A stretch of DNA of 64,000 nt from Maribacter sedimenticola (GTDB lineage: Bacteria > Bacteroidota > Bacteroidia > Flavobacteriales > Flavobacteriaceae). This document shows, piece after piece, positions 46,782 through 55,097 of the stretch. The notes beneath the pieces were generated by a model that ran no database searches, was not told where the DNA came from, and worked only from the letters and a program-made list of their open reading frames with translations. The stretch spans positions 1 through 64,000 of the forward strand of contig NZ_FZNV01000001.1 of the NCBI RefSeq assembly GCF_900188415.1, given 5' to 3'. Within the stretch, counting starts at the first letter, position 1. Each line of letters begins with the position of its first letter. The position numbers were made by a program, and so were the translations under genes.

Positions 46782-47987
46782 TTACATGGATAATTTATTG
46801 TACTTGTTCATCATTTGCACGCCATGTACTAGAGTTGCCCCACTTTCAATGGCAGCGCCAACGTGAACGGCCTCCATCATTTCTTCCTTCGTAATCCCCT
46901 TTTGTAATCCGTCTTTGGTATAAGCATCTATGCAATATGGACATTTAACCACATGGGAAACGGCCAAGGCTATTAATGATTTTTCCCTAGCACTTAGTGC
47001 ACCTTCTTCGAAAACCTTACCATAATAATCAAAAAATTTGGTGCCAAGTTCTTCGCTCCATTCGGTAATCTTTCCAAATTTCCTTAAATCTGCCGGGTCA
47101 TAATACGTATTTGCCATTTTTTTCTGTGTTTTAATTTGTTGTGAATTTTTTTGATCTTGATTAAAGTATATTGGAATTCCCTGTCCCATTTTTTCCACTT
47201 CGGGCAGAATTTCCATGTTGTCCCATATACCGGATGTAAGTGTATCTCCATAAGCTTCTGGCAAATGGTTGGCATACATTAATTTTTGAGCGGTTCCTGC
47301 ATCATAGTCAAATGATTTATGGGAATAGAGAACTTTATCATCATGCGTATCCATTATCATATACCAAACCCTGGCCGTACCGTCATTTGCGGGCATACCT
47401 ATGACCCCTGGATTTAGCCACAATTTTTCTTTTATGGACTGATGAAAGGGTAGTCCACAGTGTCCTGCAACGATGATATCACTTTGGGTCTCCCTAAAAG
47501 CTTGTTGTTTACTTTGGTCCGCGTTGGAAGTAAATATGAACTCAGAGGTATTACCAAAATTACCATGTACTACGGTTACTTTTTTGTTCCCGTAATCAAA
47601 AGTTATGTATTCCGGTATTTCCTTCATCCAATCCAAAGAAGTTTGTGAAAGATGCCCTTTGGTATAAGGGAACCACATTTTTGAAAAATCATCACATCTA
47701 CTGCCTTCCTTAAAATCGCATCCGCAATCCTCACTATCATTGGCCAATTGTAGCTCAACATTACCAGCTATGCTGATAGCACCCCATTTTCTAAATAGCT
47801 GAACGGTTTCTTCTGGTTGTGCGCAATAACCTGTAATATCACCGGTACATATACAATTTTCCGGTGCAATACCTTCTTCCTGGGCAATGGTTATCAAACG
47901 CTCCAATGCCTGAAGGTTACTATATACACCCCCAAAAAGCAACAGCTTTCCGCGTTTTGTGCCAATATGTTTTATTTCTTTATCCAT
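46782..47987 (-). CDS. Fusion protein: metallophosphoesterase-like domain + arsenosugar-associated AhpD/peroxidase-like domain
   Basis: A 401-residue two-domain protein. Residues 1-275 follow the calcineurin-like phosphoesterase plan: 'CTGDITGYCAQPEET', 'IAGNVELQL', 'VVHGNFG' and 'IVAGHCGLPF'. The first metal motif, usually D-x-H-G-N, reads G-V-Y-S-N and the final GHTH reads GHCG, so canonical metal ligands are missing. Residues 291-401, starting at an internal ATG (MANTYYDPADL), form an AhpD/carboxymuconolactone-decarboxylase-like domain with the redox pair CPYC and 'EEGALSAREKSLIALAVSH', the type found next to arsS. A Lys/Gln-rich linker joins them. ATG 47987 overlaps the end of the symporter gene by 16 bases. 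The upstream extension to 48029 adds no conserved residues. Confidence 0.88.
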   Translation of the reverse strand: MDKEIKHIGTKRGKLLLFGGVYSNLQALERLITIAQEEGIAPENCICTGDITGYCAQPEETVQLFRKWGAISIAGNVELQLANDSEDCGCDFKEGSRCDDFSKMWFPYTKGHLSQTSLDWMKEIPEYITFDYGNKKVTVVHGNFGNTSEFIFTSNADQSKQQAFRETQSDIIVAGHCGLPFHQSIKEKLWLNPGVIGMPANDGTARVWYMIMDTHDDKVLYSHKSFDYDAGTAQKLMYANHLPEAYGDTLTSGIWDNMEILPEVEKMGQGIPIYFNQDQKNSQQIKTQKKMANTYYDPADLRKFGKITEWSEELGTKFFDYYGKVFEEGALSAREKSLIALAVSHVVKCPYCIDAYTKDGLQKGITKEEMMEAVHVGAAIESGATLVHGVQMMNKYNKLSM

Positions 47988-49312
47988 GTTGGTATATGAT
48001 AAGCAAAAAGGCAACAAATTATGCCCCAAAAATTAACCCAAAGTAAATCGGCATACTTGCCGGTCGTAAATATCAATCTTGCCGGAAACCAGTTTAAAAG
48101 GAGTATACATCCAAAAAATATTCCTCCAAATACACTTAAATGAAAGCTCAGTCTAGTAGCCTTGTCCTTCCAAAAAATGAAAATAGGCGTTAAGCCTATT
48201 ACCATAGTACCGCTAATTGTGGTGGCAGATAAAATTTCTGCATTTAGAAATACAGGTATGGTACCTACTATAGCAATGATTACCATAGACCATCTACCTA
48301 TGGTAAGCGTATTCCCTAATTTTAAATCTACGGCCAATAATTTTGAAAATGAGGAAAATGTAGAATCAAGAGTAGATGCCGCTGAGGTTATCATAATAAA
48401 ATTAATAACCAACAAGATTACAATACCAAAGGCCTTGCCGACCTCTACGGCAGCCTGTCCTTCCATTCCTTGAGATTGGGCATACACACCAATAATACTG
48501 AACAATATAATACATAGCCCACCTAATATACTGGCCCAAACAAAACTTTTAAGGGTTACTTTAGGACTACTAATAAAGCCGCGGTCTGTTAATACAGGGT
48601 CATGGAACGGATAGCTAAATGACTGCAGCACTGCTGCAAACAATAAATTTAAGCCCGTGCCAAAGGACCAAGTTCCAGATGTAACTACCTCTGTTACCGT
48701 AACGGCATTAGAATTTCCAAAAATTGTGAACAATATTACCGCCAAAAGAATGGTAAACAGACCCATTTGAACAACATCGGTAAAAATAGAACTGCTCATT
48801 CCTCCTTTAATGACATAAGCCAATGTCAATGCCGTGAATATTAAGATCGACCAATAATATACGGGAGAACCCATAGGGCCAAAATAGGAACCTATGACCA
48901 TAGTATTGCTCCATACCTCATTGAACAAACGAATGGCAATAAGGATAGAAAATACCGATATAGCAGATTGCCCAAATTTGGAAGAAAGAAAATGGTGAAT
49001 ACTGGTATACCTTCCTTGCAACCGCATCTTATAAATTATCCACCCGGCTATGGCAAATGACAGATAATATCCGGCATAGGCCACACCTCCCACAATACCA
49101 TAGTCCAACCCTAAATTGGCCGCATTCGTTATGCTTTTTGCAAAAATCCATGAAATAATCAGACTGCCCGTAAGCATTAAGGTATTTGGGGCTTTCTTAT
49201 TCTGAACCGCTTTAAAAAACTGATTGGTATTTTTTGCCAAAGGGGAAAGTAAAAACAGCATCAAACTCGATGCTATAATTAAACCCCATTGCCAAATATT
49301 TACTTCAGTCAT
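47972..49312 (-). CDS. Sodium:solute symporter (SSS) family transporter
   Basis: A 446-residue polytopic membrane protein with about 12-13 helices. 'LTGSLIISWIFAKSITNAANLGLDYGIVGGVAYAGYY' near the N-terminus, 'YTSIHHFLSSKFGQ' and 'AASTLDSTFSSFSKLLAVDL' (the family's conserved SALST-like stretch) mark the SSS fold. Substrate unknown. Its position between SusD and the fusion protein suggests it carries the compound imported by SusC/SusD across the inner membrane. Confidence 0.88.
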   Translation of the reverse strand: MTEVNIWQWGLIIASSLMLFLLSPLAKNTNQFFKAVQNKKAPNTLMLTGSLIISWIFAKSITNAANLGLDYGIVGGVAYAGYYLSFAIAGWIIYKMRLQGRYTSIHHFLSSKFGQSAISVFSILIAIRLFNEVWSNTMVIGSYFGPMGSPVYYWSILIFTALTLAYVIKGGMSSSIFTDVVQMGLFTILLAVILFTIFGNSNAVTVTEVVTSGTWSFGTGLNLLFAAVLQSFSYPFHDPVLTDRGFISSPKVTLKSFVWASILGGLCIILFSIIGVYAQSQGMEGQAAVEVGKAFGIVILLVINFIMITSAASTLDSTFSSFSKLLAVDLKLGNTLTIGRWSMVIIAIVGTIPVFLNAEILSATTISGTMVIGLTPIFIFWKDKATRLSFHLSVFGGIFFGCILLLNWFPARLIFTTGKYADLLWVNFWGIICCLFAYHIPTWIKK

Positions 49313-49343
49313 TTTTTGTTTTTTCTACTAACTCCTAACTTGA

Positions 49344-50768
49344 TTATTCATCCCACCAAACCGGAACATTTATACTATTGCCATCGGTTTTATTTGCGGC
49401 CTCTGCATAGTTGTTACTGTTCAATGCTTCTTCTTCTGCAGGATATGGCATTCTTACTGGAATAATATTATTGTTCAAACTTGCCGATATTGTACGTAAT
49501 TGAGGAAATCCAGTTCTTCTATATTCTATCCAACCATCATAACCGTTGATCGCATTGGCAATCCATTTTTGAGTGATGATATTTTCTAGTTCCACCCCAT
49601 TTTCAAGGGCTGCATTATTCATTATATAGTTTTCGGGAAGGGGTACTTGCCAATACTCAAAGGCCTGGGAAATACCCATTTGGTATAGACTTTCAGTATT
49701 ACCGGATATATATCCTTTTAATGCGGCCTCTGCCAATAAAAAATGTGTTTCCATACTGGTCATGAAGTTGGCATCCAACAAACCTGTATTTTCCCTAAAA
49801 ATTGTTCCCAGTAACGAATAATCCGCAACAGAAACCCCGGTAGAGGCATCAATACCGTTCAGCAGGCCTTTAAAGGTGTTGTCGCCAGCATTACCTATAG
49901 GTCTATACAACCTTTCAATACGTGGATCGTTCAATGCCTTCAAAATATCTTCCATAGTTTCCGATAGCACATAATTATTGAAATCCCCTATCCTTAGCCT
50001 TGCCAACCTAAAATTATTGGGCTCACCATCCGTAAAATTAAAAATGGCATTTTGCATGTTAGTGCCTATATAGTTATCTTCATTAAAAATGGATTGTAAT
50101 TGGGGAGCTACATCTACTTTAGCAGAAATACGCATTAGGTATTTTATCTTCAACGAATTTGCAAAACGAATCCATCCTGATAAATCGCCCTCGTATAAGA
50201 TGTCACCTTCTAAACCAATTGTGCCCGTATAGTTTTCCAATGCAGTTATTCCCAATTCAAGGTTGTTCAATATGCCCCCGTTATCCAAATAAATAGCTTC
50301 TTGACTATCATAAGCAGGCGTTACCGTTTCAGCATTGCCTTTAAAAGCTTCCGAATAAGGGACATCCCCATATAAATCCGTCAATGTGGCGGCCATATAT
50401 GCCTTTAGGATTCTTGCAGGGCCTTCATATACCGCAAATGCAGTATTTTCCTGGGAAAGGTTCAATAGTATTTCGTTGTCCCTTAAATTTTGGTACAGTA
50501 TTGGCCAAGGATTTCCACCCAACTGAGGTGATTTTAGATCATGACGATCAAAAAGGTTAAAATCCAAAGCGGTACTGTATTGGCCCAATAAATTACCGGC
50601 AGTAAATCCTTCATAGGACATTTGCTCACCATAATCATAAATGACCTGTCTCAGCAAGAGGCTAGGTTGCACGGTAACGGGGGCATTGGTATTGGTATTT
50701 ATTTCTTCGAAATCTCTAGTACATCCAACAAAAACCAACAAAATGAATATGTTATAAAATTTTCTCAT
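49344..50768 (-). CDS. SusD/RagB family outer-membrane nutrient-binding lipoprotein
   Basis: A 474-residue lipoprotein (signal ending VFVGC, Cys 16) of the SusD-like_2 type: 'FEEINTNTNAPVTVQPSLLLRQVIYDY', 'GNLLGQYS', 'ARILKAYMAATLTDLYGDVPYSEAF' and C-terminal 'NIIPVRMPYPAEEEALNSNNYAEA'. SusD proteins cap the SusC barrel and hand over ligand. It follows susC with a 6-bp gap. No glycoside hydrolase or sulfatase is nearby, so a polysaccharide substrate is unlikely from context. Confidence 0.93.
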   Translation of the reverse strand: MRKFYNIFILLVFVGCTRDFEEINTNTNAPVTVQPSLLLRQVIYDYGEQMSYEGFTAGNLLGQYSTALDFNLFDRHDLKSPQLGGNPWPILYQNLRDNEILLNLSQENTAFAVYEGPARILKAYMAATLTDLYGDVPYSEAFKGNAETVTPAYDSQEAIYLDNGGILNNLELGITALENYTGTIGLEGDILYEGDLSGWIRFANSLKIKYLMRISAKVDVAPQLQSIFNEDNYIGTNMQNAIFNFTDGEPNNFRLARLRIGDFNNYVLSETMEDILKALNDPRIERLYRPIGNAGDNTFKGLLNGIDASTGVSVADYSLLGTIFRENTGLLDANFMTSMETHFLLAEAALKGYISGNTESLYQMGISQAFEYWQVPLPENYIMNNAALENGVELENIITQKWIANAINGYDGWIEYRRTGFPQLRTISASLNNNIIPVRMPYPAEEEALNSNNYAEAANKTDGNSINVPVWWDE

Positions 50769-50774
50769 GTTTTT

Positions 50775-53700
50775 TTAAAAATTAAATGAGGCCTTACATC
50801 CTATACTTCTAGTGGTAGCGTAGGACATGTCCTCTACGCCACTTATAAAACCATTGCCCTGTACGGCCAATTGTTCTGGGTCAAAATGTGGGTTTTCCGT
50901 TATTGCGAACAGGTTTTTTCCAATTATGGACAGGTTCAATGTTGCATCTGTATTAAAAAGGTTCAGATTATTGAATGTGTAGCCAATAGCCAATTGCCGT
51001 AATTTTAAAAATGAGGCGTCATACGTATTGTTCTCTTCATGGTTTCTATCATAAAATTGACGGTAATAGCTCTCTGCGGAAACTGCTATGGTGTTAGGAA
51101 CATACACAGGGCTCTCTTCCGTACCCGTATTGACCACACCTTCGGGTACAATACCGAATTCTGGTCTAAACGCGGTTTCTGCCAACTGGCCACCCACGTT
51201 ACCCAATGCTTTTGTCCTTGAAACCAAAATACCTCCTTGCCTCCAATCTAAAAGAAAGCCTAAATTCCAATTTTTGTAGTTGAACCGATTATTAAACCCT
51301 ACCATAAAATCAGGATTATAATTACCCAATTTTTGTAGATCGTTATTGGGGATGTATCGTCCTTCATCCGTCAAGATAAAATCACCATTTTCATTTCTTA
51401 AATAACCTGTTCCATACATATCACCAATTCTACCTCCTTCTTCTACCTGAAAAAATACCGTTTGGTTCTGACTGTCATATATTCGTGAATAGGCCAGCGT
51501 TAAACGGCCATCTTCTTGTGGCAGACTTTCTACTGTTGAACGGTTGGTGCTAAAATTCACGGTACTGTTCCAGCTAAAATTTTCACTGACTATGGGCGAT
51601 ATGCCCAATATGACTTCCAAGCCTTTTGAGCGGACTTCGCCGCCATTGACAACCTGTTGGGTATAACCTGACGAGATACCTATGGGCAATGCAATTATTT
51701 GATCTTTGGTCAATGCATTATAATAGGATATATCAAAATGAAGTTGATCACGGAACAATCTTATATCAGCTCCAACTTCAAAAGAAGAGGTGCGTTCTGG
51801 CTGTAAATTAGGATTGGCAATGATATCTGTGTTACTAAAGGTAGGTTGGCCATTAAATGGTGTCTGTGCAATAAAAGTGCTACTGGTCTGGTACGGATTG
51901 GTGTCATTACCTACTTGCGCCCAACTTGCCCTTAGTTTTGCAAACGATATACTTTTAGGCAGACCAATTACCTCCGACAAAATAAAACTGCTGGAAACCG
52001 AAGGATAAAAGAAAGAGGTGTTTTCCACGGAAAACGGTGTGGCTAATGCACTGGACCAATCATTTCGACCGGTTATATCCAAATAAAGGTAATTTTTATA
52101 ACCAAATTTGGCCAAACCATACAAACTATTAATGCGCTTGTTGGATTCATATTCAAAAACCTCTATTGGTGATGCCGCGTTGGATAACCTAAAAATACCC
52201 GGTTGTGCCAGACTTGTGGTCTGTGATTGTGAGGTAAACGCTTGTTGGTCCAGCCTGTTTCCCCCTATAGATACATCTACACTAACATCATTGAACCGAT
52301 TGGTATAATTTAATAAAAAATCACTGTTTATCTCTCTAAAGAACACATCATGCTCTGCATAACCACCATTTTTAAAACGATTGGAACTATATGCCCTTCG
52401 TAGTTGACGCAATTCACTAGAATAGTCCATACCCGTTCTTATGGAAGCCGTTATGTGATCCGTTATGTCATAACTGGCAGAAATGTTACCAAATATACGA
52501 TCCCTATTAAAGGAGTTTCTATTTTCATAAAGGATGAAATAGGGATTGTCAAAGTAAGTATAATTAAAGGAATACTGTTGAACGCCTTCTAGGCTTGGTT
52601 GCCAGTAGTCTTTAAGATTATTGATGTTAAGCGAACGTGGTCCCCAGGCAACAAGGGAATAATTGACATTTTCGGAACCGTAACCGTTAGAAGGGCGGTT
52701 ATCACTTTTTGAGTTGATATAACTAATAGATGAATTAATCGTTAATTTGTCAATTGGTTGAAAATTTAGTCGAGTGCCAATGGTCTGTCTGTCCAAATTA
52801 ACACCGGGAATTATCGATTCACTGCGCATGTCGGTAAACGACAGTCGGTAATTGCCCTTATCAAACCCTGATGCTACGGATATGTTATTAATAAAAGTAG
52901 TACCCGTTCTATAAAAATCCTTTAGGTTATCCGGGTAGGACCTAAATTCAGTTGGTGTAATGGTATTGCCATTATATAGGGAAGTATCTCCGCCACGTAC
53001 TGTTGAACCATCTGCCAAAGTAACCGGACCATCAAATTGGGGCACAAGGTTGCCCACATCCAAACGGGGCCCCCAGCTGTATGTTATCAAATCATTGGTT
53101 CCTCCGCCCAATCCGTCCACAAATGCAAAAGCACCGGAATTTCCTTGTCCGTACTCATTTTGAAAATCCGGTAATTGAAAAGCGGTATCCATAAAAAAGC
53201 TGGTATTGTAACTAATTCCCAAACCCTTTGTGTTTTTACCTGTTTTGGTTTCTATAATTATAACACCGTTAGAGGCTCTAGTACCGTAAAGAGCAGCGGC
53301 ACTGGGACCTTTTAAAACCGAAACTTCTGCAATATCATCTGGATTTACCTCCATTGCACCATTTCCAAAATCAATCTCCTGAAAACCTGCAGCTGCCTCA
53401 TTGGTAAAATTGAAAATGGAAGCGTTGTTGATGGGTATACCATCTACCACAAATAACGGATTGTTATTGGAAAACGAGGCCTCGCCCCTTATGGTAATCT
53501 TTGAAGAGGAACCTACGCCTGTAGCACCTTGATTAATGGTGACACCTGCAAGTTTACCCGATAGATTATCTAAAAAGTTAACCGACTTAACTTCTGTAAT
53601 TCCTTCGGTATCCAAACTTTGGACTACATAACCCAACTCTTTGGTTTCCCTTTTCAATCCTAAAGCGGTCAATACTACTTCTTCAAGAATTTCTGTAGCT

Positions 53701-53978
53701 TCGGTTAGGGCAATGGAAATGTTTTTTTGATTATTAATCTTTAATATTTGGGTGGTATATCCCAATGCTGAAAACTCCAATTCTCCGGTGCGTGAAGGTA
53801 CGGAGATGGAAAAATAACCGTCGTCATTGGTAATGGTACCGGTAGACGTACCTACCAACAAGATATTGACAAAAGGTATTGGGTTACCATTAACATCGCT
53901 AACTGTACCAGTAATGGTATCTTGAGCGTTGGCCTTGCATAGTAACAGCAAGGTCAACACAAATAAAATGTGTTTCAT
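50775..53978 (-). CDS. SusC/RagA family TonB-dependent outer-membrane transporter
   Basis: A 1,067-residue TonB-linked receptor: signal peptide (1-18), a carboxypeptidase-regulatory-like domain ('ITGTVSDVNGNPIPFVNILLVGTSTGT'), plug domain with 'NPLFVVDGIPINN' and 'VLKGPSAAALYGTRASNGVIIIETK', then a large beta barrel ending in 'CKASFNF' (terminal Phe). It imports a substrate using TonB energy, with SusD as lid. Gene order DUF2064-susC-susD-symporter-fusion-arsS on one strand suggests an organoarsenic or related small solute as cargo, which is an inference. Confidence 0.95.
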   Translation of the reverse strand: MKHILFVLTLLLLCKANAQDTITGTVSDVNGNPIPFVNILLVGTSTGTITNDDGYFSISVPSRTGELEFSALGYTTQILKINNQKNISIALTEATEILEEVVLTALGLKRETKELGYVVQSLDTEGITEVKSVNFLDNLSGKLAGVTINQGATGVGSSSKITIRGEASFSNNNPLFVVDGIPINNASIFNFTNEAAAGFQEIDFGNGAMEVNPDDIAEVSVLKGPSAAALYGTRASNGVIIIETKTGKNTKGLGISYNTSFFMDTAFQLPDFQNEYGQGNSGAFAFVDGLGGGTNDLITYSWGPRLDVGNLVPQFDGPVTLADGSTVRGGDTSLYNGNTITPTEFRSYPDNLKDFYRTGTTFINNISVASGFDKGNYRLSFTDMRSESIIPGVNLDRQTIGTRLNFQPIDKLTINSSISYINSKSDNRPSNGYGSENVNYSLVAWGPRSLNINNLKDYWQPSLEGVQQYSFNYTYFDNPYFILYENRNSFNRDRIFGNISASYDITDHITASIRTGMDYSSELRQLRRAYSSNRFKNGGYAEHDVFFREINSDFLLNYTNRFNDVSVDVSIGGNRLDQQAFTSQSQTTSLAQPGIFRLSNAASPIEVFEYESNKRINSLYGLAKFGYKNYLYLDITGRNDWSSALATPFSVENTSFFYPSVSSSFILSEVIGLPKSISFAKLRASWAQVGNDTNPYQTSSTFIAQTPFNGQPTFSNTDIIANPNLQPERTSSFEVGADIRLFRDQLHFDISYYNALTKDQIIALPIGISSGYTQQVVNGGEVRSKGLEVILGISPIVSENFSWNSTVNFSTNRSTVESLPQEDGRLTLAYSRIYDSQNQTVFFQVEEGGRIGDMYGTGYLRNENGDFILTDEGRYIPNNDLQKLGNYNPDFMVGFNNRFNYKNWNLGFLLDWRQGGILVSRTKALGNVGGQLAETAFRPEFGIVPEGVVNTGTEESPVYVPNTIAVSAESYYRQFYDRNHEENNTYDASFLKLRQLAIGYTFNNLNLFNTDATLNLSIIGKNLFAITENPHFDPEQLAVQGNGFISGVEDMSYATTRSIGCKASFNF

Positions 53979-54004
53979 AAAAGGCTTTTTGTACTACATT
54001 ATCA

Positions 54005-54025
54005 TTTATCCAACTGTTGGATAAA
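54005..54025. promoter_or_regulatory. 21-bp perfect palindrome/hairpin between the DUF2064 gene and susC
   Basis: TTTATCCAAC-T-GTTGGATAAA spans the end of the DUF2064 gene and ends 27 bases upstream of the susC ATG. As RNA it forms a 9-bp stem with a CTG loop. No T run follows, so it looks more like an mRNA-processing or stability element than a terminator. Confidence 0.45.
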
Positions 54026-54722
54026 GGGGGATTGGGATAAATGAATCTGCTGGAGAGCCTTTATTAAAGTAGCAGCGGGTAGCATAGCTATCTATATAGT
54101 TATGGAGGGTGTAGTATAGGTGTTCAATATTTCTTAATATACTTAGGATGAGCAACAACAGTGTAGTTGACAAACTATAAGAAAATGACAATATGGATTT
54201 TAGATCCTTTTCCGTATCAAGGTCTTGTAATACGGGTAATTGAACTACCTCTAGAGACTTTTTCTTTAGGGACAATGATATTTGGTTGAACAGACCAAAC
54301 CTTTGCCAAGGAAGGTTTTTTAGATCGTTGCTGTCAAAATTTACTCTTTGCAGTCCCAATAAATAGAAACCTCCGTCAATAGAACCGCCAATTACGGGTT
54401 TTCCTAAAGCTAACTGTTTTGCGGTAAATGTTAAATGTTGAGTTGTTAACTGCGGAGTGTCATTTCCTATTACGATAATATTATGAAAACCTTTATCATA
54501 TATGGCTGTCATTGCATTGGTAAACCTTTCGCCAAAATTTGAGCCAATTTGCTCTTTTTCCGTGAAATGGAATACCGGCAACCCCGTTCTTTTAGCCTTG
54601 CCAAGGGTTACTTGCGTAAGTATATCGAACAGTTTTTCACTGCGTACAATAGATTTACAAACCAATTCCCGTCTGGAAGAATTGGCAAATAATAATATAG
54701 CCGTACTGTTCAATGCATTCAA
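54006..54722 (-). CDS. DUF2064 family (TIGR04282-type) 'arsenosugar biosynthesis' glycosyltransferase
   Basis: A 238-residue GT-A-like protein: 'ILLFANSSRRELVCKSI', 'GLPVFHFTEKEQIGSNFGERFTNAM', 'IIVIGNDTPQLT' (Asp metal position) and 'VIGGSIDGGFYLLGLQ'. These are the conserved blocks of the DUF2064 nucleotidyl/glycosyltransferase family, which database models name arsenosugar biosynthesis glycosyltransferase. A hydrophobic segment at ~183-200 and an 'FNKGSP' tail follow. It is the first gene of the operon with susC, 27 bp downstream. Activity has not been established to my knowledge. Confidence 0.82.
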   Translation of the reverse strand: MNALNSTAILLFANSSRRELVCKSIVRSEKLFDILTQVTLGKAKRTGLPVFHFTEKEQIGSNFGERFTNAMTAIYDKGFHNIIVIGNDTPQLTTQHLTFTAKQLALGKPVIGGSIDGGFYLLGLQRVNFDSNDLKNLPWQRFGLFNQISLSLKKKSLEVVQLPVLQDLDTEKDLKSILSFSYSLSTTLLLLILSILRNIEHLYYTLHNYIDSYATRCYFNKGSPADSFIPIPLYPTVG

Positions 54723-54842
54723 TGGGCAGACTTCTTTCTTGTTATTAAACTTACGTAAAAATATTGCAATGGTTTATTTTTTTTGGAATTTCTGAATTTA
54801 ATAAATGAATCAAATAGATTGAATAAGTCAAAATGTCAGTGT

Positions 54843-54860
54843 AAACCATTCAGTCGGTTT
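54843..54860. promoter_or_regulatory. Operator-like site upstream of the SusCD operon, related to the tetR site
   Basis: Read on the minus strand as AAACCGACTGAATGGTTT, it shares AACCGAC...A.TGGT.TA with AACCGACCATATGGTCTA upstream of tetR. It has 5-bp inverted arms (AAACC/GGTTT) and lies about 120 bases upstream of the DUF2064 ATG. Confidence 0.5.
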
Positions 54861-54968
54861 TATCTATCAAAAAATAAGACTACATATGGTACATCATCGA
54901 AATTGGCTTGAAAAAATCGGATTAAAAGTCAATCTTCATCATTAATTAAGGATCTTTTTTAAGCTTAC

Positions 54969-54982
54969 AGACTGGTTAGTCT
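54969..54982. promoter_or_regulatory. Palindrome AGACT-GGTT-AGTCT upstream of degQ
   Basis: Perfect 5-bp inverted arms around GGTT. The GAC-N6-GTC core is also present in the tetR upstream site. It lies 115 bases upstream of the degQ ATG. Confidence 0.45.
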
Positions 54983-55097
54983 AAAAAATCCCTTAAAATT
55001 TCATTTATTTTTAAAAATATTTTAGCATTTATAATCGACCTTATGGCACACCTATTGACAACTTAAGGTTAAAAGAATTTAATTAAATTTATGTCAT

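Larger units (their letters stand above)
54723..55097. promoter_or_regulatory. 375-bp divergent control region between the SusCD operon and degQ
   Basis: This A+T-rich region serves the DUF2064-susC operon to the left and degQ to the right. It holds two palindromic TetR-like sites (54843-54860 and 54969-54982). No exact TAnnTTTG element was found on either strand, and no ORF or RNA is supported. Confidence 0.55.

Noticed and set aside
48162..48473. 103-codon plus-strand frame opposite the symporter gene
   Set aside because: Shadow of the SSS transporter; no independent support.
49344..53978. Classical polysaccharide utilisation locus
   Set aside because: Although SusC and SusD are present, no glycoside hydrolase, polysaccharide lyase, sulfatase, hybrid two-component system or ECF/anti-sigma pair is nearby.
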